From CAVONB01 sp963697205 (lineage in GTDB: Bacteria > Pseudomonadota > Alphaproteobacteria > Rhizobiales > Hyphomicrobiaceae), in contig CAVONB010000005.1 of the NCBI GenBank assembly GCA_963697205.1, positions 1-64,000 on the forward strand: a stretch of DNA of 64,000 nucleotides. The letters run 5' to 3'. Position 1 is the first letter of the stretch. The number at the start of each line of letters is the position of its first letter. The notes below the pieces were generated by a model. That model was not told the DNA's origin. It searched no databases and worked only from the letters and a program-made list of their open reading frames with translations. The position numbers were made by a program, and so were the translations under genes. Below are positions 37,232-46,526 of the stretch, piece by piece.

Positions 37232-38038
37232 ATGCGGATCGAGAGCAACGGCACGACACTCAATGTACGCATCGACGGCGATCGCGGACCATTTGTCTTG
37301 CTCAGTCACGGGCTGGCAACCGACTTGAGCATGTGGGACGAGCTGACCGACACACTGAAGGATCGGTATCGTGTCGTGCGATACGACGCACGCGGGCACG
37401 GAGGCAGCCCCGCGACGGCAGGCGACTACACGCTCGATCAGCTCACAGCCGACGCCACAGGCCTTCTCGACGCGCTCGAAATCGACAAGGCCCATGTCGC
37501 CGGCCTGTCGATGGGCGGCATGATCGCACAGGGCCTGATGCTCGATCATCCCGGCCGCGTGATAAGCGCGGTCATAGCCGATTCCCGTCATACGACGACA
37601 CCGGACTTCACCCGAGCTTGGCTGAGCCGTTCCGAAGAGGTGCGTAAGGCAGGCATTGACGCCATCGTCGCTTCCACCCTTGAGCGCTGGTCCAGCGCGG
37701 GCCTTGGCGAGCGCGATCCCGACATCCTCGCGCGCATGGACAGGATGATCAGGAACACGTCGGCCCTTGGCTACTGCGGTTGCGCCGCCGCCCTCGCCCG
37801 CTTGAATTACGGGCCGCGCCTTGGCGAAATCACTACACCGGCACTGATCATCTGCGGCGACGAGGACCATGGCGCACCGCCCGAGAATTCGCGGCAGATG
37901 CAGACAATGATCAAGGGGGCGCGGTTCCTGGTCGTGGAGCAAGCAGGTCACATCGCCAACATCGAAAAACCCGACGTCTTCAACGCCGCTGTCGCATCAT
38001 TCTTTGATGAGATCGAGAGCAGCCGTAAGGCCGTGTGA
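37232..38038 (+). CDS. Alpha/beta hydrolase (3-oxoadipate enol-lactonase-like)
   Basis: A 268-residue hydrolase close in layout to PcaD. The oxyanion segment LLSHGLATDLSMWDELTDTL, the strand-turn YDARGHGGSPAT, the nucleophile elbow GLSMGGMIAQG (Ser about 101), the acid in IICGDEDHGAP, and the His in EQAGHIANIEKPD are all present. PcaD hydrolyses 3-oxoadipate enol-lactone in the beta-ketoadipate pathway. Other pca genes are absent here, so the assignment is to the family only. GGGAAG stands 6 bases upstream of the ATG. Confidence 0.85.
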   Translation: MRIESNGTTLNVRIDGDRGPFVLLSHGLATDLSMWDELTDTLKDRYRVVRYDARGHGGSPATAGDYTLDQLTADATGLLDALEIDKAHVAGLSMGGMIAQGLMLDHPGRVISAVIADSRHTTTPDFTRAWLSRSEEVRKAGIDAIVASTLERWSSAGLGERDPDILARMDRMIRNTSALGYCGCAAALARLNYGPRLGEITTPALIICGDEDHGAPPENSRQMQTMIKGARFLVVEQAGHIANIEKPDVFNAAVASFFDEIESSRKAV

Positions 38039-38172
38039 AAAGCAAATCAGGCCGCAGCGCGCACGCATGTTCGATGGCCGCCCGGCACGGGCGCGAGCCT
38101 GTCGAGAACGATCGCGTCCATGATCGCGCGCGCATGCTGGCACTCGAAACCCAGCCCACGCTCACGGCGCTT

Positions 38173-39144
38173 CTATAGCCAGCCCTTTCGGCGGAAATAG
38201 AGATACGGCAGCACCGCCGCAAGCACCATGACGAAGAGCGCCAGCGGATAGCCATATGGCCAGTCGAGCTCGGGCATGTACTTGAAATTCATGCCATAGA
38301 TCGAAGCGACCAGCGTCGGCGGCATCAGCATGACGGCCACCACCGAGAACAGCTTGATGATCTGGTTCTGCTCGATGGAGATCATGCCGAGCGTCGCGTC
38401 GAGCAGGAACGCGGCACGGCTCGACAGGAACTGCGCATGTTCCTTCAGCGTGATGATGTCACGGTGAGCATCCGCAATCCGCGCAAGCGTGTCCTTGTCC
38501 TCGCCGCGCTGCCGCGCAATCGTCCGGAAGAACGTCAGCATGCGCTCCAGCGAGAACGCCGCCTCCTCCACCCGCGAGGTGATGTCGCCCTGCCGCCCGA
38601 GCGTCCCGAGCACGAGGTCGAGCCGCTTCTGTCGTGTCTTCTCGTGGTTGCGCGCCTCGAAGATCTGCAGCGCCAATCGGTCCACCTCGTCCTGCACACG
38701 CTCGATGAGGTCGGCCTCGCGGTGAATGATCGATTCCACGAGGCCGATGGCGACCGCCGCCGGACTGTGGCAGGCTACCGTGCCCTTCTCTGCGCGGGCC
38801 ACGAACTGTGGCAGCGAGCGCGGCTCGTGATAACGCACCGTGACCAGACGCTTGTCGGTCAGGATCAAAGTGAACGCGCCGGTGTCGGGTCGCGCCTGGT
38901 CGATGTTGTAGACGACGAAGGTCGTCATGTAGGCGGCGCCGTTCTCCTGGTAGAGGCGGTTCGACGGCTCGATCTCGCGCATCTCCGCGCGAGTCGGAAT
39001 CTCGATGCCGAGTGCCGCCTCCATCTCATGGTCTTCCTCGGGCGTCGGCTCGAGCAGGTCGATCCAGGCGGTTTGGGGACCGATACCCGCGTCTCTCGGT
39101 CGGCGCACCAGCGAGGCGCCGGACATGTCGTAGATCGTCAGCAT
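38173..39144 (-). CDS. corA: CorA-type magnesium/cobalt transporter
   Basis: A 323-residue pentameric divalent cation channel. The N-terminal cytoplasmic funnel (residues about 1-240) ends in a long helix, followed by two C-terminal membrane segments. The signature YGMNF is present in TLVASIYGMNFKYMPELDWP, the pore-loop selectivity motif. The C-terminal tail YLYFRRKGWL is basic, as usual. The start MLTIYDMSGASLVRRPRD at 39144 is chosen because upstream in-frame residues are not conserved. Confidence 0.95.
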   Translation of the reverse strand: MLTIYDMSGASLVRRPRDAGIGPQTAWIDLLEPTPEEDHEMEAALGIEIPTRAEMREIEPSNRLYQENGAAYMTTFVVYNIDQARPDTGAFTLILTDKRLVTVRYHEPRSLPQFVARAEKGTVACHSPAAVAIGLVESIIHREADLIERVQDEVDRLALQIFEARNHEKTRQKRLDLVLGTLGRQGDITSRVEEAAFSLERMLTFFRTIARQRGEDKDTLARIADAHRDIITLKEHAQFLSSRAAFLLDATLGMISIEQNQIIKLFSVVAVMLMPPTLVASIYGMNFKYMPELDWPYGYPLALFVMVLAAVLPYLYFRRKGWL

Positions 39145-39303
39145 GAGGATTTGTCGTTGCAGGGGCCGCGGGCAAGCCTGACAAGACATCCCCTGCCCGG
39201 GCCGCCGAAACCGCAAAGTGGTCGCTATTCGGCCGGGATGTGGCCGCGAAGCCATTGTATCACACCGCGAACCCTGACAGGGTGATGACAGGCTTCAACA
39301 ATC

Positions 39304-39318
39304 GAAAGGAGGTGATCC
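39304..39318 (+). promoter_or_regulatory. Extended Shine-Dalgarno, complementary to the 16S rRNA 3' end
   Basis: GAAAGGAGGTGATCC is complementary along all 15 bases to the conserved bacterial 16S rRNA tail (GGATCACCTCCTTTC). Usual sites match 4-7 bases. The AGGAGG core is placed about 8 bases before the ATG of the 26-residue ORF. Confidence 0.85.
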
Positions 39319-39319
39319 G

Positions 39320-39400
39320 ATGTCGAGTGGGATGAGGGTTCTGCCGATGAAGGCATTGGCCGTCATGCACGCGTCGGAGCAGCCTCCGCGCGACAACTGA
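39320..39400 (+). CDS. Possible 26-residue microprotein
   Basis: A short ORF (MSSGMRVLPMKALAVMHASE then QPPRDN) follows an unusually strong ribosome-binding site at near-ideal spacing and precedes a strong terminator 77 bases after its stop. No membrane segment or known motif is present. The surrounding stretch 39145-39717 (about 570 bases, between corA and the bactofilin gene) holds no other gene I can support. It could be a genuine small protein, a leader peptide, or an RNA in which the anti-16S element itself matters. Conservation would decide; none is claimed here. Confidence 0.55.
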   Translation: MSSGMRVLPMKALAVMHASEQPPRDN

Positions 39401-39476
39401 GGGCGCCAGGGTCCGCACCATCGGCCGTTTCCGGTCGCAGCTGCTGGATCCGCCTCTTGGCCGAACTCTTCTCACG

Positions 39477-39507
39477 AAGGGCCGCTTGAAAAAGCGGCCC
39501 TTTTCGT
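39477..39507 (+). terminator. Rho-independent terminator after the small ORF
   Basis: An 11-bp perfect stem (AAGGGCCGCTT with AAGCGGCCCTT) with a GAAA tetraloop is followed by TTCGTTTTT on the plus strand. It defines the 3' end of a short transcript that carries the strong Shine-Dalgarno and the 26-codon ORF. Confidence 0.9.
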
Positions 39508-39717
39508 TTTTCAGGTCGCTTCCAGCGACGCAAGCGCTACCGCCTTCCAGACCGGCCTTCCAGGACACCGGCTGCGCGGCAACTGGCCCCCACGTCGCAA
39601 GGTCCCGCCAAGCAAAGCAGCCGGCCGCCGTCACGCGCGGCAGCCCCAAACGCCACCGTCACGCGCGGCAACCTCGAAAAGCCCCCGAGCTGCGCGCCGC
39701 TGATGCCGAGCGCCGGA

Positions 39718-40239
39718 CTACTCCGCAGCCTTCGCTTTGTTGGATGCTTCGAAGTGCGAGGGATCGAGGATCGGCTGCAATTCGCTGGGATCCTTGGGCC
39801 GGCGCACCCGCCCGTCGAAGGCTGCCCCCTCCGCGATCGACAACCGCTGATGGTGGATATCGCCTTCCACCTTCGCCGATGGCAGCAGCGCGACGGTCAT
39901 GCCCTTGATGGTGCCGTTGACCTCACCGCGAACCTCGACCGTTTCCGCCGCGACTTCGCCGGTCACCCGGCCGTTCTCGCCGATCACGATCTCTTTGCCC
40001 CTGAGGTCGGCGCGCACGTCGCCATCGACCTGAAGCACGCCCTGGGTCACGATCAGGATCTGCTGGCCGATGATCATGAGATCGCGGCCGATCACCGAGG
40101 CATTGGACCGGTCCACGAAGCCAGACGAGGGCCGGTTGCCGGAGAATGTCGGCGCAGGTGCCGGAACAGGCGGCGGTGCAGGCGGCGTCGCCGGCGTGGA
40201 TTTGTTCGATTGCTCGGGCTCTGAGTGACGCGAGAACAT
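39718..40239 (-). CDS. Bactofilin family protein
   Basis: A 173-residue polymer-forming cytoskeletal protein. The N-terminal disordered, proline-rich tail (TPATPPAPPPVPAPAP) is followed by the bactofilin beta-helix (residues about 45-145; VIGRDLMIIGQQILIVTQGV then LQVDGDVRADLRGKEIVIGE). The repeating short strands with hydrophobic and Gly positions are typical. Bactofilins scaffold cell-wall enzymes; an L,D-transpeptidase gene lies divergently 500 bases away. The start at 40239 has GGGGGAG upstream. Confidence 0.93.
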   Translation of the reverse strand: MFSRHSEPEQSNKSTPATPPAPPPVPAPAPTFSGNRPSSGFVDRSNASVIGRDLMIIGQQILIVTQGVLQVDGDVRADLRGKEIVIGENGRVTGEVAAETVEVRGEVNGTIKGMTVALLPSAKVEGDIHHQRLSIAEGAAFDGRVRRPKDPSELQPILDPSHFEASNKAKAAE

Positions 40240-40736
40240 GGCTCCCCCAACGGTATGGACATCGCATCGCCGACGTCCACGGCAGTGCGCCGGGCACGCG
40301 ACGACGACGAAACACATGCCGGCTCCCCGCACTGCCCGCATCTCATCACGCGACCATGCGGAATTGGTCGAATTATGTCGAGCAAGAAAATCTCATTCTG
40401 CGGGAACATGGGGATTTGAGCAGCGCAGGCGCGGGCTGCCGGCATGGCCGGTAGACGGCGCGATCAAATCACCCGGACGATTGAGACACCACACCGGCAA
40501 GACAGCAAACCGCCAAGACACGACGCCGGCAGGACAGCGGCACCCCGCGGTCGCCGACGCCGCTACACCGGGATGAGACCAGCGATGCACTTCGGCAACG
40601 GCACGATCTGGAACCGCCCCCTCCAAGCGTCTTTCGCGCCCCATCCGGTTGCCCTGCGCAGTGCGTTCCCGCTAGCGTGTGTCCACACTGGCGATCACGT
40701 CATGTTGCGTGCGTTTTCCGCAGGGAACCCATCACG
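40240..40736. other. Divergent intergenic region
   Basis: About 500 bases between the bactofilin gene (minus) and the L,D-transpeptidase gene (plus). An AT-richer patch near 40363-40412 may carry a promoter. No gene or repeat was recognised. Confidence 0.45.
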
Positions 40737-42320
40737 ATGACCCCTCTCGTCGCGAACCGGTCCGCCCGTCGAACCATCGCCCTGTTGGGCGCCGTCGTCC
40801 TAGTCGCCGCCCCGCTCACCACTGCCGGAGCGCGCCAGGCCAAGGAGCGCAGCGAAAGCACCGCCGCCCCCGAGGGACCGCTCACGCTGATCGTGTCGAT
40901 CGCGGATCAGTCGGTGTCCATCTACGATGGCGAGAAGCGCATCGCTCGCGCCCCCGTGTCGACGGGCCAGCGCGGACACGAGACGCCGACCGGCGTGTTC
41001 TCGATCATTCAGAAGAACCGCGTCCACTTCTCCAATCTCTACAACGATGCCCCGATGCCGTTCATGCAGCGCATCACGTGGTCGGGTATCGCACTCCATG
41101 CGGGCCCTCTGCCGGGGTATCCCGCCTCCCACGGTTGCATCCGCCTGCCCTACGGCTTCGCCAAACGGCTCTTCGGCCAGACCAAGATGGGCGCGCGCGT
41201 CATCGTCTCGCGCGCAGCGACGTCGCCGTCGAGCTTCCGCCATCCCGCGCTGTTCGCCAGCGCCCGCCCCGCAACCGTAACCGCGGAGAAGATGGCGCAG
41301 GGCATTCTGGCCCGCGTCAGCGCCATGCACCTGGGCGCAGGCACCGGCGACAACCAAACCGACGCCCAGCCTGCCGGCGCGCTGGCAACGCTGGCAGGCG
41401 ATCGGGTCCCCGTCCTCTATCGCGAAACGATCACGCGGCTGGAAACCGCTGCCGAGCAGATCCGCGCAGCCGCAACCGCGCGAGCGGCTGCCACGGCCGA
41501 GATGGGTGAGATCGCGCGCGCCGCCGACCAGGCCCGCAGCGAGCTGCTCGAAGCCAGGCGCGAGACCGAACAGGCCCGGCGCGATCTCTCGGTCGTCGAG
41601 GCAAGGATCGCAAAGGTGAAGGCGGAATTGACCCGTCTCGTCCAGCAGACGGATGCCGGCGACACGCCGGATGCCGATCGCCACGGCGCGCGCGAGGACG
41701 AGCTCGAGACACGCATGCTGAGCCAGCTCGACGACGCAGCCGACGCCCAGCTTCAGCTCTCCCTCGTCGAAGGCGCCCTGCCAGAGCTCCAGACGATTTA
41801 CACCAAGGCGCAACAGCGTCGCATCGCGGCGATGCGCCAGCTTCACGAGGCGACCGACGCGCTCCACCGCGCCACCGCCGCACACGACAACGCCAAGCGC
41901 GATTTGAAGCGCCTGCACTTGCCCGTGCATATGATGATCAGCCGCAAGACGGGCAAACTCCACGTCCGCCAGGGCTACCAGCCGCTGATGGAGATCGACG
42001 TCGAGATCCGCGAACCTGATGCGCCGCTCGGCACTCACGTCTTCACGGCTCAGGCCATCGGCCCCGAAGGCGTGACGTGGAGCGCCGTCACGGTGCCGGA
42101 ATCGAGCCGGTCGTCCCGCCGCAAGCGAGACCGGCGCGAAAGTGACACGTCGAGCCGCGCCGTCTCAGCACAAGACGCGATGGACCGCATCACGTTGCCG
42201 GCAGGCACCGAGGCGAAACTGGGCGAGATCCTGAAACCGGGCGCATCGCTCATCGTCTCCGACCACGGCGTCAGCCATGAAACCGGCCGCGGCACCGACA
42301 TCATCGTGCTGACACGCTGA
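40737..42320 (+). CDS. L,D-transpeptidase (YkuD) with long coiled coil
   Basis: A 527-residue exported enzyme. The signal segment RTIALLGAVVLVAAPLTTAG precedes a YkuD domain (about 48-175) with TPTGVFSIIQ, the catalytic His121 in GIALHAG and Cys134 in SHGCIRLP. L,D-transpeptidases make 3-3 peptidoglycan cross-links or attach proteins to the wall. A coiled coil of about 170 residues follows (about 230-400; EQIRAAATARAAATAEMGEI, ARSELLEARRETEQARRDLS). A C-terminal domain (about 400-527; VHMMISRKTGKLHVRQGYQP) looks like a second, degenerate substrate-binding or YkuD-like unit, which I cannot name with certainty. It converges with the GT2 gene. The start at 40737 is preferred over an upstream in-frame ATG. 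Confidence 0.9.
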   Translation: MTPLVANRSARRTIALLGAVVLVAAPLTTAGARQAKERSESTAAPEGPLTLIVSIADQSVSIYDGEKRIARAPVSTGQRGHETPTGVFSIIQKNRVHFSNLYNDAPMPFMQRITWSGIALHAGPLPGYPASHGCIRLPYGFAKRLFGQTKMGARVIVSRAATSPSSFRHPALFASARPATVTAEKMAQGILARVSAMHLGAGTGDNQTDAQPAGALATLAGDRVPVLYRETITRLETAAEQIRAAATARAAATAEMGEIARAADQARSELLEARRETEQARRDLSVVEARIAKVKAELTRLVQQTDAGDTPDADRHGAREDELETRMLSQLDDAADAQLQLSLVEGALPELQTIYTKAQQRRIAAMRQLHEATDALHRATAAHDNAKRDLKRLHLPVHMMISRKTGKLHVRQGYQPLMEIDVEIREPDAPLGTHVFTAQAIGPEGVTWSAVTVPESSRSSRRKRDRRESDTSSRAVSAQDAMDRITLPAGTEAKLGEILKPGASLIVSDHGVSHETGRGTDIIVLTR

Positions 42321-42344
42321 TCTGGCACGTCGGCGCCATCCCGG

Positions 42345-43676
42345 TCAGCGCAAGCGCTGGCCGCCCCGAGACACCGCAAACGCCGTGACCGGCTGATCGA
42401 ACCGGGACGGCCTGAGCCGCCCCTCCCCGCGCCCGAAGCGCACCCAGTGCGTGTAGCCGCATTCGATCCGGCCGTCGGCGACCGCTGCGGCCACGTCGCG
42501 ATTGGCCGCCAGATACGCCGCCTCGTCGAAATCCGGCGGCACACTCAGATGCGCTTTTGCCAGCAGCGGCTCCAGGTCCGCCCACGACATCTCGGCGGGC
42601 GGACCTTGCCCCATCGCTTTCCGGCGTCGAGCAAAGGCGAGGCGCATGCGCGTAAAGACGGGAAGATGCGCCATGACCCATCGCCGATCGGCAACGTCCA
42701 CCGCGGCACGCAGCAATCGCTGTGTATCCGCGACCGGCCCCCCCCCGCACTGCGACGCGAGCGGCCTGACGCGGCCAATCTCGCCTGCTTTTGCGCCCCG
42801 CTGTGTCCTGTGCCTGGGCTCCAGGCCTTCGAAAAGTTGAGCCACGATCGCTGCCGCACCCGCGCCATGGCTGCGCGAAAGATCGCGCACCAGCTGGTTG
42901 CGCACCTGCACGACGCTCGCTGCGTGAACGTCGGCGGCACCGATCACCGAGTTCGCCGCCGCACCGGCCGCCGCAGAAGCCCCGCGGTCGCGGTGATGCC
43001 AGTTCGCCAGCGCCAGCGGCAATACGGCAATATCGGCCTCGAACAGCACCTTGACGTTGAAATACCAGTCGCCGAGCGCCGCCAGATGCGGATCGTAGCC
43101 GCCCACGCGCTCCCAGACCGCACGCCGCACGAGAAACGAGATCGGCGGAAACAGGTTCTGCCGCAGCAGGTCGGCCATGGCGATCGCCGTCAGGTCCGGG
43201 TCGTAGGGACCGCGCGCGTGTTCGACGATCTCCGTGCCGCTCACTTCCTCCGACACGTAGGTCGCATGCGTGACCACGCCGGCAAATCGCTGCCCCGCCG
43301 GGCTGTCGAGAAAGGCGACCGTCTCGGCCAGGAAGCCCGGCTCCCAGCTGTCGTCGTCGTCGTGCAGCACGAAATAGCGGCCCTGCGCGGCGCGCACGCC
43401 GACATTGGCCGCCTCTTCCATGCCGACTGAGTGAGCCAAGTCGATCCGCACCTGCCGCGAGGCCGGAAAACCGCTGGCGGCAATCGCGTCGCCGACCGCC
43501 GCCGCCGCACCGCCGTCGTTGACGACGATCCAGGCGATGTCCGTGAACGTTTGCCGCTCGACGCTGAGGGCGGCACGCTTCAGCAACGCCGGCCGGTCCT
43601 TCGTGCGCGTGATCACGGTCACGGCCGGACCATCGGCAGGCTTCATCGGCACAGATTCGGATGAATCGATCATCAT
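42345..43676 (-). CDS. Family 2 glycosyltransferase with a C-terminal sugar-associated motif
   Basis: A 443-residue cytoplasmic glycosyltransferase. The GT-A domain (about 15-240) has VTVITRTKDRPALLKRAALS, the strand IAWIVVNDGG and the metal-binding DxD in FVLHDDDDSWEPGF. ISFLVRRAVWERVGGYDPHL is the acceptor-side segment. The last 70 residues (FDEAAYLAANRDVAAAVADG and THWVRFGRGEGRL) match a short module often attached to surface-polysaccharide glycosyltransferases in Proteobacteria. The gene is at the left edge of the glycan cluster but on the opposite strand. The donor and product are unknown. Confidence 0.85.
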   Translation of the reverse strand: MMIDSSESVPMKPADGPAVTVITRTKDRPALLKRAALSVERQTFTDIAWIVVNDGGAAAAVGDAIAASGFPASRQVRIDLAHSVGMEEAANVGVRAAQGRYFVLHDDDDSWEPGFLAETVAFLDSPAGQRFAGVVTHATYVSEEVSGTEIVEHARGPYDPDLTAIAMADLLRQNLFPPISFLVRRAVWERVGGYDPHLAALGDWYFNVKVLFEADIAVLPLALANWHHRDRGASAAAGAAANSVIGAADVHAASVVQVRNQLVRDLSRSHGAGAAAIVAQLFEGLEPRHRTQRGAKAGEIGRVRPLASQCGGGPVADTQRLLRAAVDVADRRWVMAHLPVFTRMRLAFARRRKAMGQGPPAEMSWADLEPLLAKAHLSVPPDFDEAAYLAANRDVAAAVADGRIECGYTHWVRFGRGEGRLRPSRFDQPVTAFAVSRGGQRLR

Positions 43677-43813
43677 GCTGCCTCAGGTAGCAGACAACCG
43701 CACCCCAAGGGAGAGGGAGAGCAGGCATTGATGCGGGAGGGCGCGAGCGAGGCCGGGCCCGACTCACGTTAGACTACGCCGAACCGCCGCCTGGACCGCG
43801 CCATCCCGACACC

Positions 43814-46430
43814 ATGCTCCCAACCGATCGCGCCATCGACACCCTGTTGCCCGCCCTGGCCGTCGCGCTCGTCGCCGCCGGACGGGACGCCGATGGCGCA
43901 CGCGTAGCCGGCACCGAAGGACACGAGAACGAACACCGCCGCGCCGCCTGCCTGGCCGCCCTGCGCGACCGGACCACCGGCGGCGACCTCACCACTTTGC
44001 CCGCACTGCTGCGCGAGGCGGCGATCGACGCACTCCAGCTCATCGCCGATCTCTACGCCGCCGGAGTATCGGCACAAACGCCCGACACCGACGGTGCCCC
44101 CCGCGCATTCATCGCCGCCGCACGCACCTTCTGCGATCATCAGCGCCAGATCGCGCGCGCCCGCGGCGCCACCTGGCGGCCCGAGCCTTGGCTGATGGAC
44201 CGCAACGCGGCCGAGCAGACTGCAACCATCGGCGGCGGCGAACGCCAGTCTGCCCCGCTCGAGACGATCGAGACCATCCGGCGCGACAGCATGCAGGCCC
44301 TGCTCAGCGAGTTGGATCTCGCGATCGGCCCGTGGCCCATTCCCGACGGCTTCCTGCGCCGCATCCAGGCTCATGGACGCACCACCACCGGCTGGTTCGA
44401 CGCCTTCACCCTCTACGCCGTCGCATCCATCGCCCAGGACGCCCAGACCGCCGACACCATCGACGCCATCGCACAAGCGCACGCCGGCATCAGCCTCGAC
44501 GATCTCACCCGCATCGGCCGGGACATCGCCGTGCGCTTCGACCAGTGTCTGAAGCGACCCGAGCACAGCGACGACGGCAATACCGGCCACGAGATCGCCG
44601 GCTATCTGGAACGCGTACCGCGGGATCTGGCGTCGCACTGCGGCGCGCCTGAAGCCGCCGTCCGCCGCATCGCGCGCCGCTTGATGGAAGCGGGCATCGC
44701 CCCCGTCGCCCTGGAGGCCCGGCTCGACGAGCACATCGCACTGCTGCGCCTGGCACCTGCATTCGCCCGCAGCCCCGGACTGTCGGAGATCGCCCCTCTG
44801 CGCGCGGACCTCGCCCGCCATGTCGCGGCCGGCCGCTTCGATGTCGCCATCAGCATTCTCGAGGATGCGCTTGCCAAGCTCGAACTCGAACGAGGTCGAA
44901 CGCCCGCGGCCGGCCCAAGCCCCGCGCCCGGCGATCCGAGCCGAGCTGCAGTGGGCGTGCGGCCTCTGCCAGGCGCTGCGCGGCGATCCCGGCAGCGCGC
45001 GCACCCTGATCGACGATGCCATCGCGACGCTCGGCGACGACGAAACCCGCTCCCAACGCCGCTACCGGCTCACGCTCGCCCACGCGTTGGCCGTGACAGG
45101 AAGCCCTGCCGCCGCCCGCGAGGCCGTCCAGACCTACGCCACCCTCCTGCGCGAGGAGGCCATCGGTGAAACTGCGACACTGCTCGTGCCCGCCGCGCTC
45201 GGCTTGGCCGCGTGTATCCAGCGCCTGGCGCGCCCGCAGCGCCACATCCGCTGGCCAACCCTGGCCGCCCAGACACTGCATCGCCTGCTGCAGGCGCCGG
45301 TGCCGGCCCTGCCTGCGCGCACACGCGCGGAGTTGTGGCTCGCCTTCGCCGACATCTGCGGCGTGCTCGCCCAGTCGGGCGCAGAACGACGCGACGAGAT
45401 GCGCGAGGCCCTGCGCACCGCCGTAACCACCGCGCGCGAGGCGACCGACGTCCGGCTGGAGTGCCACGCCCATCTGCGGCTCGCCGACAGCCAGCCGCCC
45501 GGCGAAGGCGCCGCCGACGAGCAGACCGCCCGTCAGGCGCTCGTCGCCGCTCTGTCGGCCGCCCAGGTCCCCGGCTTGCGCCTGCGCGATCCGATCACCT
45601 GGGCCATGGTCAAGCTGCGCATCGGCGAGGCGATGCTGAGCCACGTCAATGACACCACGCTGGGTGCTCAGGCTTCGCTGCCGTCCGCGATCGTCGCACT
45701 CAAGGCCGCCCTGCGCATCCTGCCGTCTGCCAACGACACCGTCGCGTTCTCCCGCGCAGCCACCACGCTCGGCGAGGCCTACATGCGCCTGGTCCGCATC
45801 GATCGTCGCGACATTTGGCGCCGCCACGCGCAAGCCGCCTTCGCGCGCGCCCTAGAGCGGCTGACCGCCGATGCCACGCCGCTGCTGTTCGCCGACACCC
45901 ACGTGCGGATCGCCGGCGCCCTGCTCGGCGCCGACCCCGACGAGCAGGACGTCGCCAGCCTCGAGGCCGCCGTCGGTCACTACCAGACGGCCATCCTTGC
46001 GCTGCAACCGCCGACCCAGCGGTGGGCCCAGGCGCGGCGCGCCCTCGCCGACACACTGATCGCCATCGGTCGCCGCCGCTTCGATCTCGACCGCCTGGAG
46101 GAAGCCGCCGCCATCCATCGCGGCACGCTCGCCGCGACCACCGAGGCCGACCTGCCCCTCGTGCATTGTCAGTGCTGGATCGGCCTGGCCGCCGCCTCGC
46201 GCGAACAGGCCCGGCTGACCGAACGTCCGGAGGTGCTGGATGAGCCCTTGGCCCAACTCGCCAGGCTTGAGCCTGAGCTCGCCGACCGCGGCCCGCCTTG
46301 GCTCATCGCCACGCTGCGCACCGCCCTGCGCGAGGCGCGCGAGACACAGCACCGCCTGTCCGGCGCCGCCCGGCCAGCCGTCCGCCAGCAACCGCCGCCC
46401 CTGCCGCAGCACCGCCGCAACGCGTCATGA
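43814..46430 (+). CDS. Large alpha-solenoid-like protein of unknown function, one frameshift near 44920
   Basis: About 870 residues. The first part (MLPTDRAIDTLLPALAVALV onward) runs to about 44920. A one-base change in frame then joins it to RAELQWACGLCQALRGDPGS, which continues to QHRRNAS at 46430. Throughout, repeated helix pairs rich in Ala, Leu and Arg (AIATLGDDETRSQRRYRLTL; AFARALERLTADATPLLFAD) suggest TPR-like or HEAT-like solenoid folds for protein binding. No signal peptide or membrane segment is present. I do not recognise a named family. Position between glycosyltransferase genes suggests a scaffold or regulator of polysaccharide assembly, which is inference. Confidence 0.6.
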
Positions 46431-46526
46431 CGACGACATCTGATTCGCGCCTAGCAAGGCTTTCTTTGCCCCCGGCACAATTGTAAATCCACAACACTCA
46501 CGGAAATATTCTGCCTCCACGCTCGT

